NCBI GenBank assembly: GCA_030410095.1
Contig: JAUFRC010000001.1
Coordinates: 1,810,501-1,874,500, forward strand
Origin: Paracoccus cavernae
GTDB lineage: Bacteria > Pseudomonadota > Alphaproteobacteria > Rhodobacterales > Rhodobacteraceae
Reading direction: 5' to 3'
Length of the DNA: 64,000 bases
The notes below the pieces were generated by a model, which saw only the letters and a list, made by a program, of their open reading frames with translations, did not search any database and was not told the origin of the DNA. This document shows positions 48,345 to 60,260 of this stretch, in pieces. The position numbers and the translations under genes were made by a program. The first letter of the stretch is position 1, and every line of letters begins with the position of its first letter.

Positions 48345-48919
48345 TCAATCGCCTTTCATTTCGGTGCCGGAATCGCTGCGGCGCACCGCATGGAGACGGC
48401 GCTTGCCGGGGCCTCGGCCGCAGGCGGGGTCACCTCGGTCGCGAGGGGCACGGCGGCGGGAGCCGGTGTTTGGGATGCCGGTGTCGAGGAGGCCGCACTT
48501 GCGGGCGGGGCACCTGCAGGCGCGGGCGGCGTGACCGCATCGGCCTGACCGTCGCTGCCGGCCGAAGCCGGAGCTGCCGGTTTCGGGGCCGCCGGTTTGA
48601 GCGAGCCTTTCGCGTCGTCGGTCTTGGGATTCATCGGATCCCATTTCTCGAAACGTTCGGCCGCACGGTCCAAAGCATCCAGCCCGAGCGCCTTCTTCGA
48701 CGTCAGGGAATTCACGTCTTTCAACGTATTGGCCGCTTCCTCGAGCCCCGAGGACTTGGCCGCATCCTCCATCGCGCTGGTGAATTCGCGCGACATGGAG
48801 CGCGCACGCGCGGTAATCCGTCCCAAGGTGCGGAACAGCTTGGGCAGATCTTCGGGGCCGATCACGATCAACGCAACGACGCCGATGAGCATAAGCTCAC
48901 TCCAGCCGACATCAAACAT
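48345..48919 (-). CDS. tatB: Sec-independent protein translocase TatB
   Basis: MFDVGWSELMLIGVVALIVIG then PEDLPKLFRTLGRITARARSM gives the one-helix plus amphipathic helix of TatB. The C-terminal part is a Pro/Ala-rich region. The current frame stops at 48356; a break near 48400 would instead give the end SDSGTEMKGD stopping at 48345, abutting the tatC GTG. Confidence 0.88.
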
Positions 48920-48937
48920 GGTAGCGCCCGATCAGGA

Positions 48938-49245
48938 TCAGAGTTTGTTCGGGTCGGTCGGCGTCACGTCGCGCAGGGTGCCGTCAGCAGCCAGACGGGC
49001 ACGGTCGGCCTCGAGTTTGGCACGTTCGGCAGCCAGCTCGGCGCGGGCTTTTTCGATATCGGCGGGGGTATTGGGTTCGGTGACATCGGCGTTTGCCGCC
49101 TCTTCACCACCCTCTTTCACGCCTTTTTGAAGGCGGTGATGCCTTTGCCCACTTCGCCCATCAGGGACGAAACCTTGCCGCGCCCGAAAAGGACCAGCAC
49201 TACGATTGCGATGAGCAAGAGTGCCATAGGAGAAGGTGCGTGCAT
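48938..49245 (-). CDS. tatA: Sec-independent protein translocase TatA, one frame break
   Basis: [21 protein letters not shown], then [20 protein letters not shown] is the TatA membrane and hinge region; after a break near 49124 (AAAAAGG, one G short) [13 protein letters not shown] and a charged coil follow. Forms the protein-conducting ring. First gene of the tatABC operon on the minus strand. Confidence 0.88.
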
Positions 49246-49447
49246 GTTATTCCTCCGTTGCAGGGCCTTTGCCGCCCTTGCGATAGAACAGGTGTCTTAG
49301 CATATATGGTGTCGGAGCGATGATCGAAACCCCCAAACGCGTGATCCACCCTTGGTCTGGGCCGGTCGGCAGGGCGCGAGTGGCGGGAAAAGGCCCGCCA
49401 AACGGGCGAAAACGGGGCAATGCGACCCAAATCGAGCGGATGGACAG

Positions 49448-50023
49448 ATGACTGAAGACCTTCCACGGCTGGCCTACCTGGCTCTTCTTCTGGTTGCGCT
49501 GGCCGGTTTTCTGATCGTCGAATTCCGCGCCAAACCGGGGCAGACCATGCGTCAGGCGCTGGCTTGGGGGCTGATTTTCGTCGGCACGATCGCAGTTGCG
49601 GGGCTGTGGCAGGACATTTCTCGCAGCGTGGTGCCGCGCCAGCAGATCTTCGAGGGCGGGAGGATCGAGATTCCGGTCAGTTCCGACGGCCATTACTATC
49701 TGACGGTCACGCTGAACGGCGAGGAGGTGGATTTCGTCGTCGATACCGGCGCAACCACGATCGCGCTCAGCCGCGACGAAGCCCGCAGAATCGGGGTCGA
49801 CACCGACAATCTCGCCTTCACCGCGCAGGCGCGCACGGCGAACGGCATCGTCCCGACCGCGCCGGTGATCATCCGCGACGTGCAGATCGGCGATATCCAC
49901 GACCGCAATGTCTCGGCTGTGGTGGTGGACGGCGATCTCGGGATGCCGCTTTTGGGGATGACCTATCTGAGCCGCTTCGCCCGCGTCAGCATCGAAAGCG
50001 ACCGGTTGATCCTGCAACGCTAG
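49448..50023 (+). CDS. Retropepsin-like aspartic protease family membrane protein
   Basis: One N-terminal helix (LAYLALLLVALAGFLIVEF), a second (ALAWGLIFVGTIAVAGLW), and then the clan AA core with VDFVVDTGATTIALS (DTG) and MPLLGMTYLSRF. Belongs to the bacterial TIGR02281-type family, with unclear role. Intact 191 residues; start ATG at 49448. Confidence 0.85.
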   Translation: MTEDLPRLAYLALLLVALAGFLIVEFRAKPGQTMRQALAWGLIFVGTIAVAGLWQDISRSVVPRQQIFEGGRIEIPVSSDGHYYLTVTLNGEEVDFVVDTGATTIALSRDEARRIGVDTDNLAFTAQARTANGIVPTAPVIIRDVQIGDIHDRNVSAVVVDGDLGMPLLGMTYLSRFARVSIESDRLILQR

Positions 50024-50065
50024 GTCTGGGTCTGGCCGGGACTGTAGCGGCGCCTGTGCGCGCGG

Positions 50066-50514
50066 CTACTGCTTGCGCTCCCAGCGGCCTCCTCTTCGCT
50101 CCAGTATTGCGCCTCGACGCCGCCCTGTTTCAGCAGCCGCCACTGTGCGCGGGCGTGATCGAGCGCCTGCGGGTCGTTGCCGTCGAACAGTATGCAGGTC
50201 CGCTCGAGTTTGAGACATTCCTCGGCCGAAACATCCGCGCCATGCACCGCCATCAGGCAGGAGGCCGCGTTCACGCCGCCTTGCCCGCCTGTCGTCAAAA
50301 GCACCGGTTGGAGCGCGTCATGCGGCCCGCCGGCAAGGCCGTGCGGCAGGAAACCTTCGCCCTGCCACAGGCTTTCGTCCAGCCGTTCGAGCGCTGGAAG
50401 TTGGGTCCCGCGCAGTTCCACCCGCCAGCCGGCCGCCAGACTTTTGCCGACAAGCATCGGCAAAAGCATTTCTGGGGCGGAACGGGTCAGGTGATAGAAA
50501 AGCGCGGAACCCAT
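50066..50514 (-). CDS. holC: DNA polymerase III chi subunit, one frame break
   Basis: ALFYHLTRSAPEMLLPMLVGKSLAAGW, LPHGLAGGPHDALQPVLLTT and CILFDGNDPQALDHARAQW, with WSEEE at the end of the first frame. A break near 50090 restores the usual GRWERKQ end at 50066. Links the clamp loader to SSB. Upstream neighbour pepA, as in most proteobacteria. Confidence 0.87.
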
Positions 50515-50518
50515 TGGC

Positions 50519-52008
50519 TTATTTCGCTTCGTAGCGGTCGCGGATCAGGCGGTCGAGCGTCATGACGCCCCAGCCTGTCGCCCTTTCGGAGCCAAGGTCG
50601 TACCTCCCGGCGGCAGGGCCACACCGGCGATGTCGATATGGACCCAAGGCTGGTCCTTGCGGATGAAACGCTGGAGGAACTGAGCCGCGGTGATCGAGCC
50701 TGCCGAACGGCCGCCCGAGTTCTTCATATCCGCCAGACGCGTGTCGATCAGCTTGTCGTAAGCCGGAGCCAGCGGCATGCGCCATGCGCCCTCGCCCTCG
50801 GCTTTTGCGGCGGAAAGCAGCGCCTCGACCAATGGATCGTCGTTCGAGAAGAGACCGGCATGGTCATGGCCCAACGCCACGATCACCGCGCCCGTCAGCG
50901 TCGCGAGATCGATCACCGCCGAAGGATTGAAGCGCTTCTGCGCGTACCAAAGCACATCGGCCAGAACCAGACGCCCTTCGGCATCGGTGTTCACGATCTC
51001 GATCGTGTCGCCCTTCATGGATTTCACGATATCGCCCGGACGCTGCGCGCGGCCGTCGGGCATGTTCTCGACAAGTCCGACGAGGCCCACGACATTGGCC
51101 TTGGCGCGGCGCAATGCGAGGGTGCGCATCACACCGGCGACAACGCCCGCGCCGCCCATATCCATCGTCATCTCTTCCATACCCGCCGCCGGCTTGATCG
51201 AGATCCCGCCGGTATCGAAAACGACGCCTTTGCCGACCAGCGCGAGCGGTGCCTCTTCTCCGCCACCGTTCCAGCGCATCACCACGACTTTCGATGGCGT
51301 CTCGGAACCGAGACCCACGCCCAAAAGCGCGCGCATCCCCAGTTTGGCCAGCTCGTCCTCGTCGAGCACCTCGACCTCGAGACCCAGCTCGCGCATCGCC
51401 AGAAGGCGGTCGGCGAAATCGGTGGTGGTCAGGACGTTGGCAGGCTCGTTGATCAGGTCGCGGGTAAAGAAGACGCCTTCGGCCACGGCGGCACCGGCTT
51501 CGGCCTTGCGGGCCAGCGCCTCGGGATCCGCACACATGAATGTGACATGGGCACGCGCCGATTCGCCTTCGGTTTCGGCAGAAACATCGCCCGATTTCGC
51601 GGTTTTATAGACGTCGAACGTATAGCCGCGCAGCGCGAGGCCCAGCGCGAGCTCGGCGGCTTGCGGGTGGTTGTCGGCCAGAACCGTGGTCTCGACCTTG
51701 CCCAGTTTCGCACCAATCGCGGCACCGGCCTTGCGCGCTTCAGCGACACCGGCCTTCTTGGGCAGCGAGATCAGCTGGAGCGCCTCGGCCTGAAGACCCG
51801 CCGGATAGGCCAATTCAAGCGATCCGCCTGCTTTCACGGCCTTCCAGCCCGCGGAATCCAGCGCACGCAACGCCACGTCGCGCGTCGCGCGCGGCAGGCC
51901 CGCAGGCAGGCGGTTGCTCTCGCCGATCAGGATCGCGATGCGCCCTTCCCGCGTGGCGAGGCCAGCGGTTTCGGTTGCGGTAAATGAAATTTCAACAGGG
52001 CTTGCCAT
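50519..52008 (-). CDS. pepA: Leucyl aminopeptidase
   Basis: About 496 residues. Metal site and catalytic motifs: LVGKGVVFDTGGISIKP, NTDAEGRLVLADVL, and ATLTGAVIVALG. A one-base break near 50575 precedes the final GVMTLDRLIRDRYEAK. ATG 52008. Manganese-dependent peptidase that also acts as a DNA-binding protein in enterics. 4 bases from holC. Confidence 0.93.
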
Positions 52009-52138
52009 AAGTCTTCTCGCTCGGAGGAAATTGCCGATATGCAGGAAACCTAGACCTCGCACCGGGTCTTGACCAGAGGCGGGCCTTTTCCAAACTGAAC
52101 TCAGGCGCTAATCAGACGGTAAGAAGAAGCAGGGACCC

Positions 52139-53291
52139 ATGGCGCGCATCGATCGATATATCCTGTCGCAGTTCCTGACTTTGTTCGGGTTCTTCGCTTT
52201 GGTGTTGGTATCCGTCTATTGGATCAACCGCGCCGTTTCCCTGTTCGAGCAGCTGATTTCCGACGGGCAGACCGCGATGGTCGTGCTGGAATTCACCGCG
52301 CTGACCCTGCCGCTGGTGATCTCGGTCGTGCTGCCGATCGCGGCTTTTGCGGCCTCGGCCTACGGCACGAACCGGCTGTCGTCGGATCCGAGCTGGTGGC
52401 AATGCAGGCCTCGGGCTTTCGCCCGCGCGGCTGGCGCGTCCGGTTCTGGTCTTCGGGCTGATCGTCGCGATGATGTCGGCGGCGCTGGTTCACGGCCTTG
52501 TGCCTGCCGCGCGCGCGCATGGCCGACCGCCAGACCGAGCTGGCCGAAAACGTTACCGCGCAATTCCTGCGCCCGGGCAGCTTCCAGTTCCCCGCCGACG
52601 GGCTGACGCTCTACATCCGCGCGATTGCCTCGGACGGGCGGCTGCTGGATCTGTTCTTCGAGGATGCCCGCGATCCCGACAACCAGAAGACCTATTCCGC
52701 CTCCGAGGCGCTGCTGGTGCGTTCGGACACCGGCCCCAAGCTCGTGATGATGCAGGGCTCCCTGCAGATGCTCGAGCGCGACAACGGGGAACAGCGGCTG
52801 TCGCTGTCGCGGTTCTCGGATCTGACCTATGATCTCGGCGCGATTTTGGGACCGGCGAAACAGCGCAAACGCGACATGCGCTCCTATTCGACGACGGCCC
52901 TGCTCTGGCCCGACGACGCCTTGCTGGAGGCCACCGGCACCACCCGCGACAAGGCCCGCAGCGAGGCGTTCGAGCGCCTGGCCAAGCCGCTTCTGGCGCC
53001 GGTCGCGGCCATGCTGGGCTTTGCCATGCTGCTTTTGGGCAGCTACAGCCGCTTCGGGATCTGGAAACAGCTGGTCTGGTCGACGCTCGCGCTGATTCTG
53101 GTGCAGTTTCTCGACACGGCCGCGGCCAATGTCGTAGCGCAGGATTCCGCGCGCTGGCCGGTGGTCTATCTGCCCGCAACCATCGGTGCGCTGATCTGCA
53201 TCTTCGCGCTTTGGCAGGCGTCGCGGCCGCGCAGATTGAAGCCCGCCCCGCCCCCTCCGCCGGCAATGGCACCGAAGGACTGGCATCATGA
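52139..53291 (+). CDS. lptF: LPS export permease LptF, frame breaks
   Basis: IDRYILSQFLTLFGFFALVLV, FTALTLPLVISVVLPIAAFAA, then the periplasmic beta-jellyroll part (FLRPGSFQFPADGLTLYI, DARDPDNQKTYSASEALLV) and the last helices LLAPVAAMLGFAMLLLGSY. Breaks near 52388, 52435, 52512 and close to the 3' end (about 53280). YjgP/YjgQ permease of the LptBFG LPS extractor. Overlaps lptG (ATGA). Confidence 0.85.
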
Positions 53292-54407
53292 TCCTGTCAA
53301 CCTATGTCGCCCGCCGCTTTACCCGCCTCCTGGCGCTGATCGCGCTGATTTTCCTGTCGATCCTGTTTCTGGTCGAGATGGTCGAGCAGGTCCGCCGCTT
53401 TGCCGATGACGGCGTGGGCCTTGCCGGAGCGGCGCAGCTCGCCGCGCTCAACATTACCGGCAGTTTCTATTCGATTCTGCCACTGGTGACCGTGCTGGCG
53501 GGGATAGCGCTTTTCCTCAACCTGTCGCGCAGCTCCGAGCTGGTGGCGATCCGGGCCTCGGGGCGGTCGGGGCTGCGGGTCCTTGCGGCCCCGCAATCGC
53601 TGCGGCACTGATCGGGATGCTCTGCGTCGGGCTGCTCAATCCGATGGTCGCCGCAACCGGCAAGCAATATGACGCGCGCGTCGCGGCGGTCGAAAGCCAC
53701 GGCGGCGAGGCGATCAGCCTTGGCGACAGCGCCGTCTGGCTGCGGCAGGGCCTTGCCGTTCCGCTGCCCGACGGCTCGACCGAGGCCGGTCAGGTCGTGA
53801 TCCGCGCCAGCCGGGCCAGCCCCGATGCGACCACGCTTTACAACGCGACCTTCATGCTCTTCACCCCCGAGCACGGCCCGACCGGCCGGATCGACGCGGC
53901 CGAGGCCCGCCTCGCCAACGGGGCATGGCAGTTGCGCGACACCAAAGCCTGGCCGCTGACCGCCGACAATCCCGAGACCCGCGCCCGCATCATGGCGACC
54001 TACGAGATCCCGACCGATCTGACCGCCGACCGCATCCGCGACAGTTTCGGCCGCCCCGATGCGGTGCCCTTCTGGCAATTGCCGGGCTTTATCGCGGGGC
54101 TCGAGCGCGCGGGCTTTTCGGCGCAACGCCACCGCGTCTGGTTCCAGATGGAGCTGGCGCGTCCGCTCCTGATGGCGGCCATGGTCGCGATTGCGGCAGT
54201 GTTTACCATGCGCCACATGCGCGGCAGGAAAATGGGCATGCTCATTCTTGGCGCTTTCGCTTGCGGCGTCGGTCTGTTCTTCTTACGCAATCTGGCACAA
54301 GTGCTGGGTGACAACGGCTCCATCCCGCGATTCTCGCAGGTTGGGCGCCGCCTCTGGTCGCTCTGCTGTTCGCGCTTGGCGCATTGTTGCAACTGGAGGA
54401 CGGCTGA
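53288..54407 (+). CDS. lptG: LPS export permease LptG, two frame breaks
   Basis: MILSTYVARRFTRLLALIAL, helices including FLSILFLVEMVEQV and SILPLVTVLAGIALFL, then the periplasmic domain (AWPLTADNPETRARI) and final helices LILGAFACGVGLFFLRN. Breaks near 53595 and 54340. The stop overlaps the lptD ATG as TGATG. Partner of LptF. Confidence 0.87.
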
Positions 54408-54522
54408 TGTCGGCGTCAAATCTCGGCCCGTCCGGCCCCGAAGCCCCCGTATCCCGACCCGAATCCCGCGACATCGGCGCGGGATGGCGGCAGCAGGCAA
54501 CGCCCCCGCCGGCAAGGCTGCG

Positions 54523-56953
54523 ATGCGGGCACGCTATCCGCGCTGGCTCGAAGCGGCGGCGATCGTGGTTTTCGCGGGCCTGCCGCTTACGGCTGCCGCG
54601 CAGCAAAGCACGCCCTATGTCGCGCCCCCGCCGGTCGAAAGCGGCAGCACCTTGCCCGCAGCTCCGGCGAATGACGGCTCGGCCTTCGATCCGATCATCG
54701 ACCTTCTGCCCGATCTCGGCTTCGGTCGCGGCGGGCCCGCGCTTGCGCCGACCGAATCACCCGCGCGGGACCGCCGTGTCGGCGACGGTACCGATGCCGC
54801 CTCGCTGACCCGCGCCGTGCGTCCGCCGGTGCGCAGCCTCGACATCTCGCGCCCTGCCCCCGGCGAGGGCCGCGCCGCGACCATTCTCGCCGACAACCTG
54901 TCGCTGGACGCAGGGCGCAGCGTCGTGGCCTCGGGCGGGGTCGTGGTCTGGTATCAGGGCGCTCGGTTGGTCGCCTCCGAGGTGATCTATAACGGCGAGA
55001 CCGGCGCCATGCGCATCATCGGTCCGATCCATCTGACCCAGCCCGCGCGCACCGGAACCGAGAACGAGACCATACTTGTCGCCGAAGCCGCCGATCTTGA
55101 CCCCAACATGCAGGACGGCATCCTGCGCGGCGCGCGGCTGATCCTCGCCCGCGAGCTGCAAATGGCGGCCAAACAGGTCCGGCGCAGCGACGAGGGGCGC
55201 TTTACCACGCTCGATCAGGTCGTGGCCTCGAGTTGCCAGATCTGCTCCAGCAATCCGACCCCTTTGTGGGAGATCCGCGCGCGTCATATCACCCATGACG
55301 CGCTCAAGCGGACGCTGCACTTCGACCAGCCGCAATTTCGCGCCTTCGGCTATCCCGTCGGCGCTTTGCCCGCGCTGACCGCACCCGATCCGACCGTCGA
55401 GCGCATGACCGGCTTCCTGCGGCCCTTGGTGCGCACGACCTCGCAACTGGGCTTCGGGATGAAGTTTCCCTATTTCGTCACGCTTGGCGATCATGCCGAT
55501 GTGACGGTGACGCCCTATCTCTCGGCCAACCGGACCTCGACCCTCGAGCTGCGCTACCGTCAGGCCTTTACCAATGGCGCGATGGAGCTGAACGGCGCTT
55601 TGTCGCGTGACGATATCGATCCGGGCACGACGCGGGGCTATTTCTTCGGCGCGGCGCAGTTCCAATTGCCGCGCGGCTACCGGCTTGGCGTGCAGATCCA
55701 GACCGCGACCGACCGCTCCTATCTGCTCGATTACGACATTACCGATGCCGACCGTCTGTGGAGCGGGATCATGCTGGACCGCGTGATGCGCGACCGGCTG
55801 GTTTTCGCGCGGATCGGCAATTACGAATCACTGCGCTCGGACGAGATCAATTCGACCGCCCTCTCAGGTGGCCGATGCGATCTGGATGCGGCGCTGGCGG
55901 CCCGGCGGGATGATCGGCGGCGAGGCGGGGCTTGAATGGTCGATGCATGCCCACCGCCGCACCTCGGACGCAGATGTAATCGGACGCGATATGGCGCGCG
56001 GCTCGGTCAGCTTTGATTGGCGGCGCAGCGAGATCCTGCCCTATGGCGTGGTCGGCGCGCTCCAGACCCAGATCGACGCCGATGTCTACCGCATCAGTCA
56101 GGACAGCGAGTTCGACGATTGGTTCACGCGGATCGATCCGATCTTTGCCGGCGAGCTGCGCTGGCCGCTGATCCGCGCGGCGGGTGCCGTGACCCATATT
56201 CTCGAGCCGGTGCTGCAGGTCGTGTGGTCGCCCGAACATGACTGGAGCGACGAGCTTCCGAACGAGGACAGCCAGCTCATCGAATTCGACGAGGGCAACC
56301 TGTTCTCGCTCGACCGCTTTCCGGGCTGGGACGAGCGCGAAAGCGGGCTGCGCGCCAATCTGGGCATGACATGGACGCGGATCGATCCCACGGGCTGGTC
56401 GCTTGCGCTGACGGCGGGACGGGTTTTGCGCTCGAACCGCGACACCGCTTTCGACGGCACCGGCCCGCTTGGCGCCAAACATTCCGACTGGCTGCTGGCT
56501 GCGCATTACAGCGACAGCGACGGGCTGGCGATCGCCAACCGTTCGCTTTTTGATGATTCCTTCTCGATCAGCCGTAACGAATTGCGTCTTGGGTGGCTGA
56601 AGCCCGGGCTCGAGGTCTCGGCGGGGCACCTCTGGATGGATTCGGATCCGCGCGAGGGCCGCGACAAGGACGTCTCTGAGCTGACGGCGACGGCGGGCTG
56701 GCAGATCACCGACGGCTGGTGGGCCAGCACCGAGACGCGCTACGATTTCACTGCCGAGCGCGCGCAAAAGGCCGCTGTCGGGCTTGAATACCGCAACGAA
56801 TGTCTGACGCTGGAAATGGGGCTCGAGCGGCGCTTTACCTCCTCCGTCGATGTCAAACCCGAAACCACCTTCGATCTCGGGATCCGGCTTGGCGGCTTCG
56901 GCAAGCAGAAAGATCGGCCGGGAACGGTGGCGCGGCGCGCATGTCTGCGTTAA
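54523..56953 (+). CDS. lptD: LPS-assembly protein LptD
   Basis: Signal peptide from ATG 54523 (RWLEAAAIVVFAGLPLTAAA); an upstream ATG at 54407 overlapping lptG is also possible. Next come the OstA-like domain (ILADNLSLDAGRSVVASGG) and the conserved core CQICSSNPTPLWEIRA followed by the beta-barrel strands. A break near 55862 joins the second half (FDWRRSEILPYGVVG, LGMTWTRIDPTGWSLAL). Inserts LPS in the outer leaflet. Confidence 0.88.
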
Positions 56954-56984
56954 TGTCTGCCCAAATCATGCTTCGAGGAACAGG

Positions 56985-58254
56985 ATGCGGCGAGTAATTC
57001 TTGGTGTTGCAATGGCCGCGCTTCTGGCCGGCGCTGGTCCGGTTCTGGCCCAGTCGAACCCCTTCAGGCCCGTGCTCTATATCAACGAGTCGGTCGTTAC
57101 CCAGTTCGATATCGAACAGCGCATGCGCTTTCTCGAGCTGCTGCGCTCGGCCCAGGCCGATCGCGCGACCGCCGAAAAGGCCGTCATCGACGACCGGCTG
57201 CGCATGATCGCGGGCAAGCAGATGGGCATCAAACCCACCGACGAACAGATCAATGCGGCGCTGGCGGAATTCGCGGCCCGCGGCAATCTCGATACCGAGC
57301 AGTTCAACCAGCTGTTGCGCCAGAGCAATATCGACCCCGCGATCTTCCGCGATTTCATCGTCTCGGGCGTTGTCTGGCGCGATGTCGTCCGCCGCCGCAT
57401 CGTGCCGATGGTGCAGGTCTCGGATGCCGAGATCGACCAGGAGTTCAAGAAGATCGTCAACACGCCGCGCATCGATGACGTGCTGATTTCGGAAATGGTC
57501 ATCCCCACCCCGAAGGCGAAGCCGAACGCATGCATGACGAGGTCGAACGTCTGGCCGCCAGCATCCGCTCGGAAAGCGATTTCGCCGCAGCCGCGCGGCA
57601 GTATTCCGCGACGCGCTCGGCCGAAGATGGCGGACGCCTTCCTGGACGGCGCTGGCCAATCTTCCGCCCTCGCTGCGCCCGATCCTTTTGTCGCTGCAGC
57701 CGGGCCAGATCAGCCAGCCGCTGACCGTGCCGGGGGCGATCGTGCTGTTCTACATGCGAGACACCCGCGGATCGGTCCGCGCGGGCGCTCAGGATCAGGT
57801 GCTCGACTACCTGCGCCTGCGTCTGGGCAATCCCGCCGAGGCACAGCGGATCTCGCAGGGGTTGCGCAACTGCAACGACCTCTATATCGCGGCCCAAGGC
57901 CTGCCTGCCGACCGCCTTCTGGCCGAAAAGGGCAATCTCGGTTCGATCCCCGCCGATGCCGGTCTGGCGCTTGCCACGCTAGATCCCGACGAGGCGACGG
58001 TGCTGGGCGGCGATGTGCTGATGCTTTGCAGCCGCATGCCCGCGCTTCTGGCCGAAGCCGATCTGCGTCCCGCCGTTCCGGTCACGCCTCCCGGTGCGCG
58101 TCCGGGTGAAGGCGCGGTGCCCAATGCGCCGGACGAAAATGCCGTCCCCGCCCGCGACGAGGTGCGCGACGAGGTCTTCAACCGCAAGATCGGTGCCGCC
58201 GCCGATGCCTATCTGGCGGAATTGCGCGCGGATGCGATCATTCGCCGCCCCTGA
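56985..58254 (+). CDS. surA: Periplasmic peptidyl-prolyl isomerase SurA, two frame breaks
   Basis: Signal peptide MRRVILGVAMAALLAGAGP, then SNPFRPVLYINESVVTQFDIE, RMIAGKQMGIKPTDEQIN and the chaperone domain. Breaks near 57513 and 57630 separate the rotamase part (DDVLISEMVIPT, EGEAERMHDEVERLAASI) from the C-terminal frame (LPPSLRPILLSLQPGQIS). Chaperone for outer-membrane proteins; adjacent to lptD as in other proteobacteria. Confidence 0.87.
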
Positions 58255-58342
58255 TCGCGCCGCCTTCGCCGGTGGTCGTGCCTTTGGCCTCCGGCGGTAA
58301 CGGGTCGCGCCTGTCAGGCGCCGTGACATTGGATATTTGAAC

Positions 58343-59332
58343 ATGGAAGAGAAGATGCCGCGCCCGGACCTGCCGATCATCCTGACCTGTGGCGAGCCCG
58401 CCGGCATCGGCCCCGAGCTTGCCCCCAAGGCTTTGGCCGCAGGCGTGCCCTTCGTCTTTCTCGGCGATCCGTCGCATTTGCCGCAAGGAACGGAATGGCA
58501 GGAGGTCGAGGACCTCTCCGCACCGCTACCGCTACCCCAGGGCAAGCTTGCGGTGCTGCGCCATGATTTTCCGGCGCCCAATCTCTTCGGCCGACCCGAG
58601 CCGCGCAACGCACAGGCGGTGATCGATGTCATCGCTCGTGCGGTCGATCTGGCGATGTCCGGCCAAGCCGCAGGGATCTGCACGCTGCCGATCAACAAGG
58701 AAGCGCTGAAAACCGGCGCGGGCTTTCCCTTCCCCGGCCATACGGAATATCTCGCCCATCTCGCGGGCGGGGCCGATGTCGTGATGATGCTGGCTTCGAC
58801 CACCGTCACGCCGCCCTGCCGCGTGGTGCCGGCGACGATCCATATCGCTCTGGAAGAGGTGCCGCGCCAGCTCACGCCCGAGGTGTTGGAGAAAGCAATC
58901 CGCATCACCCATGCCGCGATGCGTCGCGATTTCGGCATTGCCGAGCCGCGCATCGCTGTCGCGGGTCTGAACCCCCATGCCGGAGAAAACGGCGTCATGG
59001 GACGGCAGGAGATCGACTGGATGCGCGCCCTGATCGCAGATCTGCGCGCCGAAGGCTTCGCGCTGAGCGGGCCGCTTCCTGCCGATACGATGTTTCACGC
59101 GCCTGCCCGCGCCCGCTATGATGCTGCGGTCTGCGCCTATCACGATCAGGCGCTGATCCCGATCAAGACGCTCGATTTCTCGGGCGGGGTCAATGTCACG
59201 CTCGGCCTGCCCTTCATCCGTACCTCGCCCGATCACGGCACCGCGCTCGATATCGCCGGTCGCGGCATCGCGGACGCCGACAGCGTCATCGCGGCGCTCA
59301 GAATGGCCCATGACATGGCCAACCGGCGGTGA
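58343..59332 (+). CDS. pdxA: 4-hydroxythreonine-4-phosphate dehydrogenase
   Basis: Intact 329 residues. [36 protein letters not shown] (metal His), ALNPHAGE-type [13 protein letters not shown], and [17 protein letters not shown] with metal His residues. NAD-dependent step in pyridoxal phosphate synthesis. A terminator-like hairpin and then rsmA follow. Confidence 0.94.
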   Translation: MEEKMPRPDLPIILTCGEPAGIGPELAPKALAAGVPFVFLGDPSHLPQGTEWQEVEDLSAPLPLPQGKLAVLRHDFPAPNLFGRPEPRNAQAVIDVIARAVDLAMSGQAAGICTLPINKEALKTGAGFPFPGHTEYLAHLAGGADVVMMLASTTVTPPCRVVPATIHIALEEVPRQLTPEVLEKAIRITHAAMRRDFGIAEPRIAVAGLNPHAGENGVMGRQEIDWMRALIADLRAEGFALSGPLPADTMFHAPARARYDAAVCAYHDQALIPIKTLDFSGGVNVTLGLPFIRTSPDHGTALDIAGRGIADADSVIAALRMAHDMANRR

Positions 59333-59371
59333 GCGCCTCTCCTCTTCCATGTTCCAATATCCTGCGGGGGT

Positions 59372-59399
59372 CCGGGGCGCAAAGCCTCCGGTTTTTCTT
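59372..59399 (+). terminator. Rho-independent terminator between pdxA and rsmA
   Basis: CCGG-GGC-GCAAA-GCC-T-CCGG (7-bp stem with a bulge) followed by TTTTTCTT. The rsmA ATG begins one base after the T-run, so no room remains for a normal ribosome-binding site. Confidence 0.65.
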
Positions 59400-60247
59400 A
59401 TGAGCACTATCGACGGCCTGCCGCCTCTTCGCGACGTCATCACGCGCCACGAGCTGCGCGCGAAAAAGCAGCTGGGGCAGAACTTCCTGCTCGACCTCAA
59501 CCTGACCTCCAAAATCGCCCGCTCCGCAGGCGACCTGTCGGGCGCGGATGTGATCGAGGTCGGCCCAGGCCCGGGCGGATTGACGCGCGGGCTTCTGGCC
59601 GAAGGCGCGCGCCGCGTTCTCGCGATTGAAAAAGACCCCCGCGCCTTGCCCGCTCTGGCCGAAATCGCCGTCGCCTACCCCGGCCGCCTCGAGGTGATCG
59701 AGGGCGATGCGCTGGCGATCGATCCGCTGGCCCATGTCACGCCGCCGATCAAGATCGTGGCCAACCTGCCCTATAATATCGGCACCGAACTGCTGGTCGG
59801 CTGGCTCACTCCGCCGGAATGGCCGCCTTTCTGGCAGTCGCTGACGCTGATGTTCCAAAGGAAGTCGCCGAGCGGATCGTTGCCAAGCCCGGCAGCAAGG
59901 CCTATGGCCGGCTCGCGCTCTTGGCGCAATGGCGCGCCGATGCGCGGATCGTGATGATCCTGCCGCCCGAGGCCTTCGTGCCCGCGCCGAAAATCCACTC
60001 CGCCGTCGTTCACCTGACCGCCCTGCCCGAGCCGCGTTTTCCGGCCGATGCCAAGATCCTCAATCAGGTCGTCGCAGCCGGTTTCAACCAGCGCCGCAAA
60101 ATGCTGCGGGCGTCCTTGCGCGGCGTTCATCCGCAGATCGAGGCTTTGCTGGAAGAGGTGGGGATCGCACCAACCGCGCGTGCCGAAGAAATCGGGCTCG
60201 AGCAGTTCTGTGCCTTGGCCCGCGCGGTCGCCGCAGCGCCGCGCTAG
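59400..60247 (+). CDS. rsmA: 16S rRNA dimethyladenosine transferase, one frame break
   Basis: [35 protein letters not shown] (SAM motif I), [14 protein letters not shown] (motif IV NLPY) and [15 protein letters not shown] break near 59862 lies after LTLMFQ, before [18 protein letters not shown]. It dimethylates A1518 and A1519 of 16S rRNA. ATG 59400 gives the conventional N-terminus [14 protein letters not shown]. Confidence 0.92.
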
Positions 60248-60260
60248 GCCGGATTTTTCG

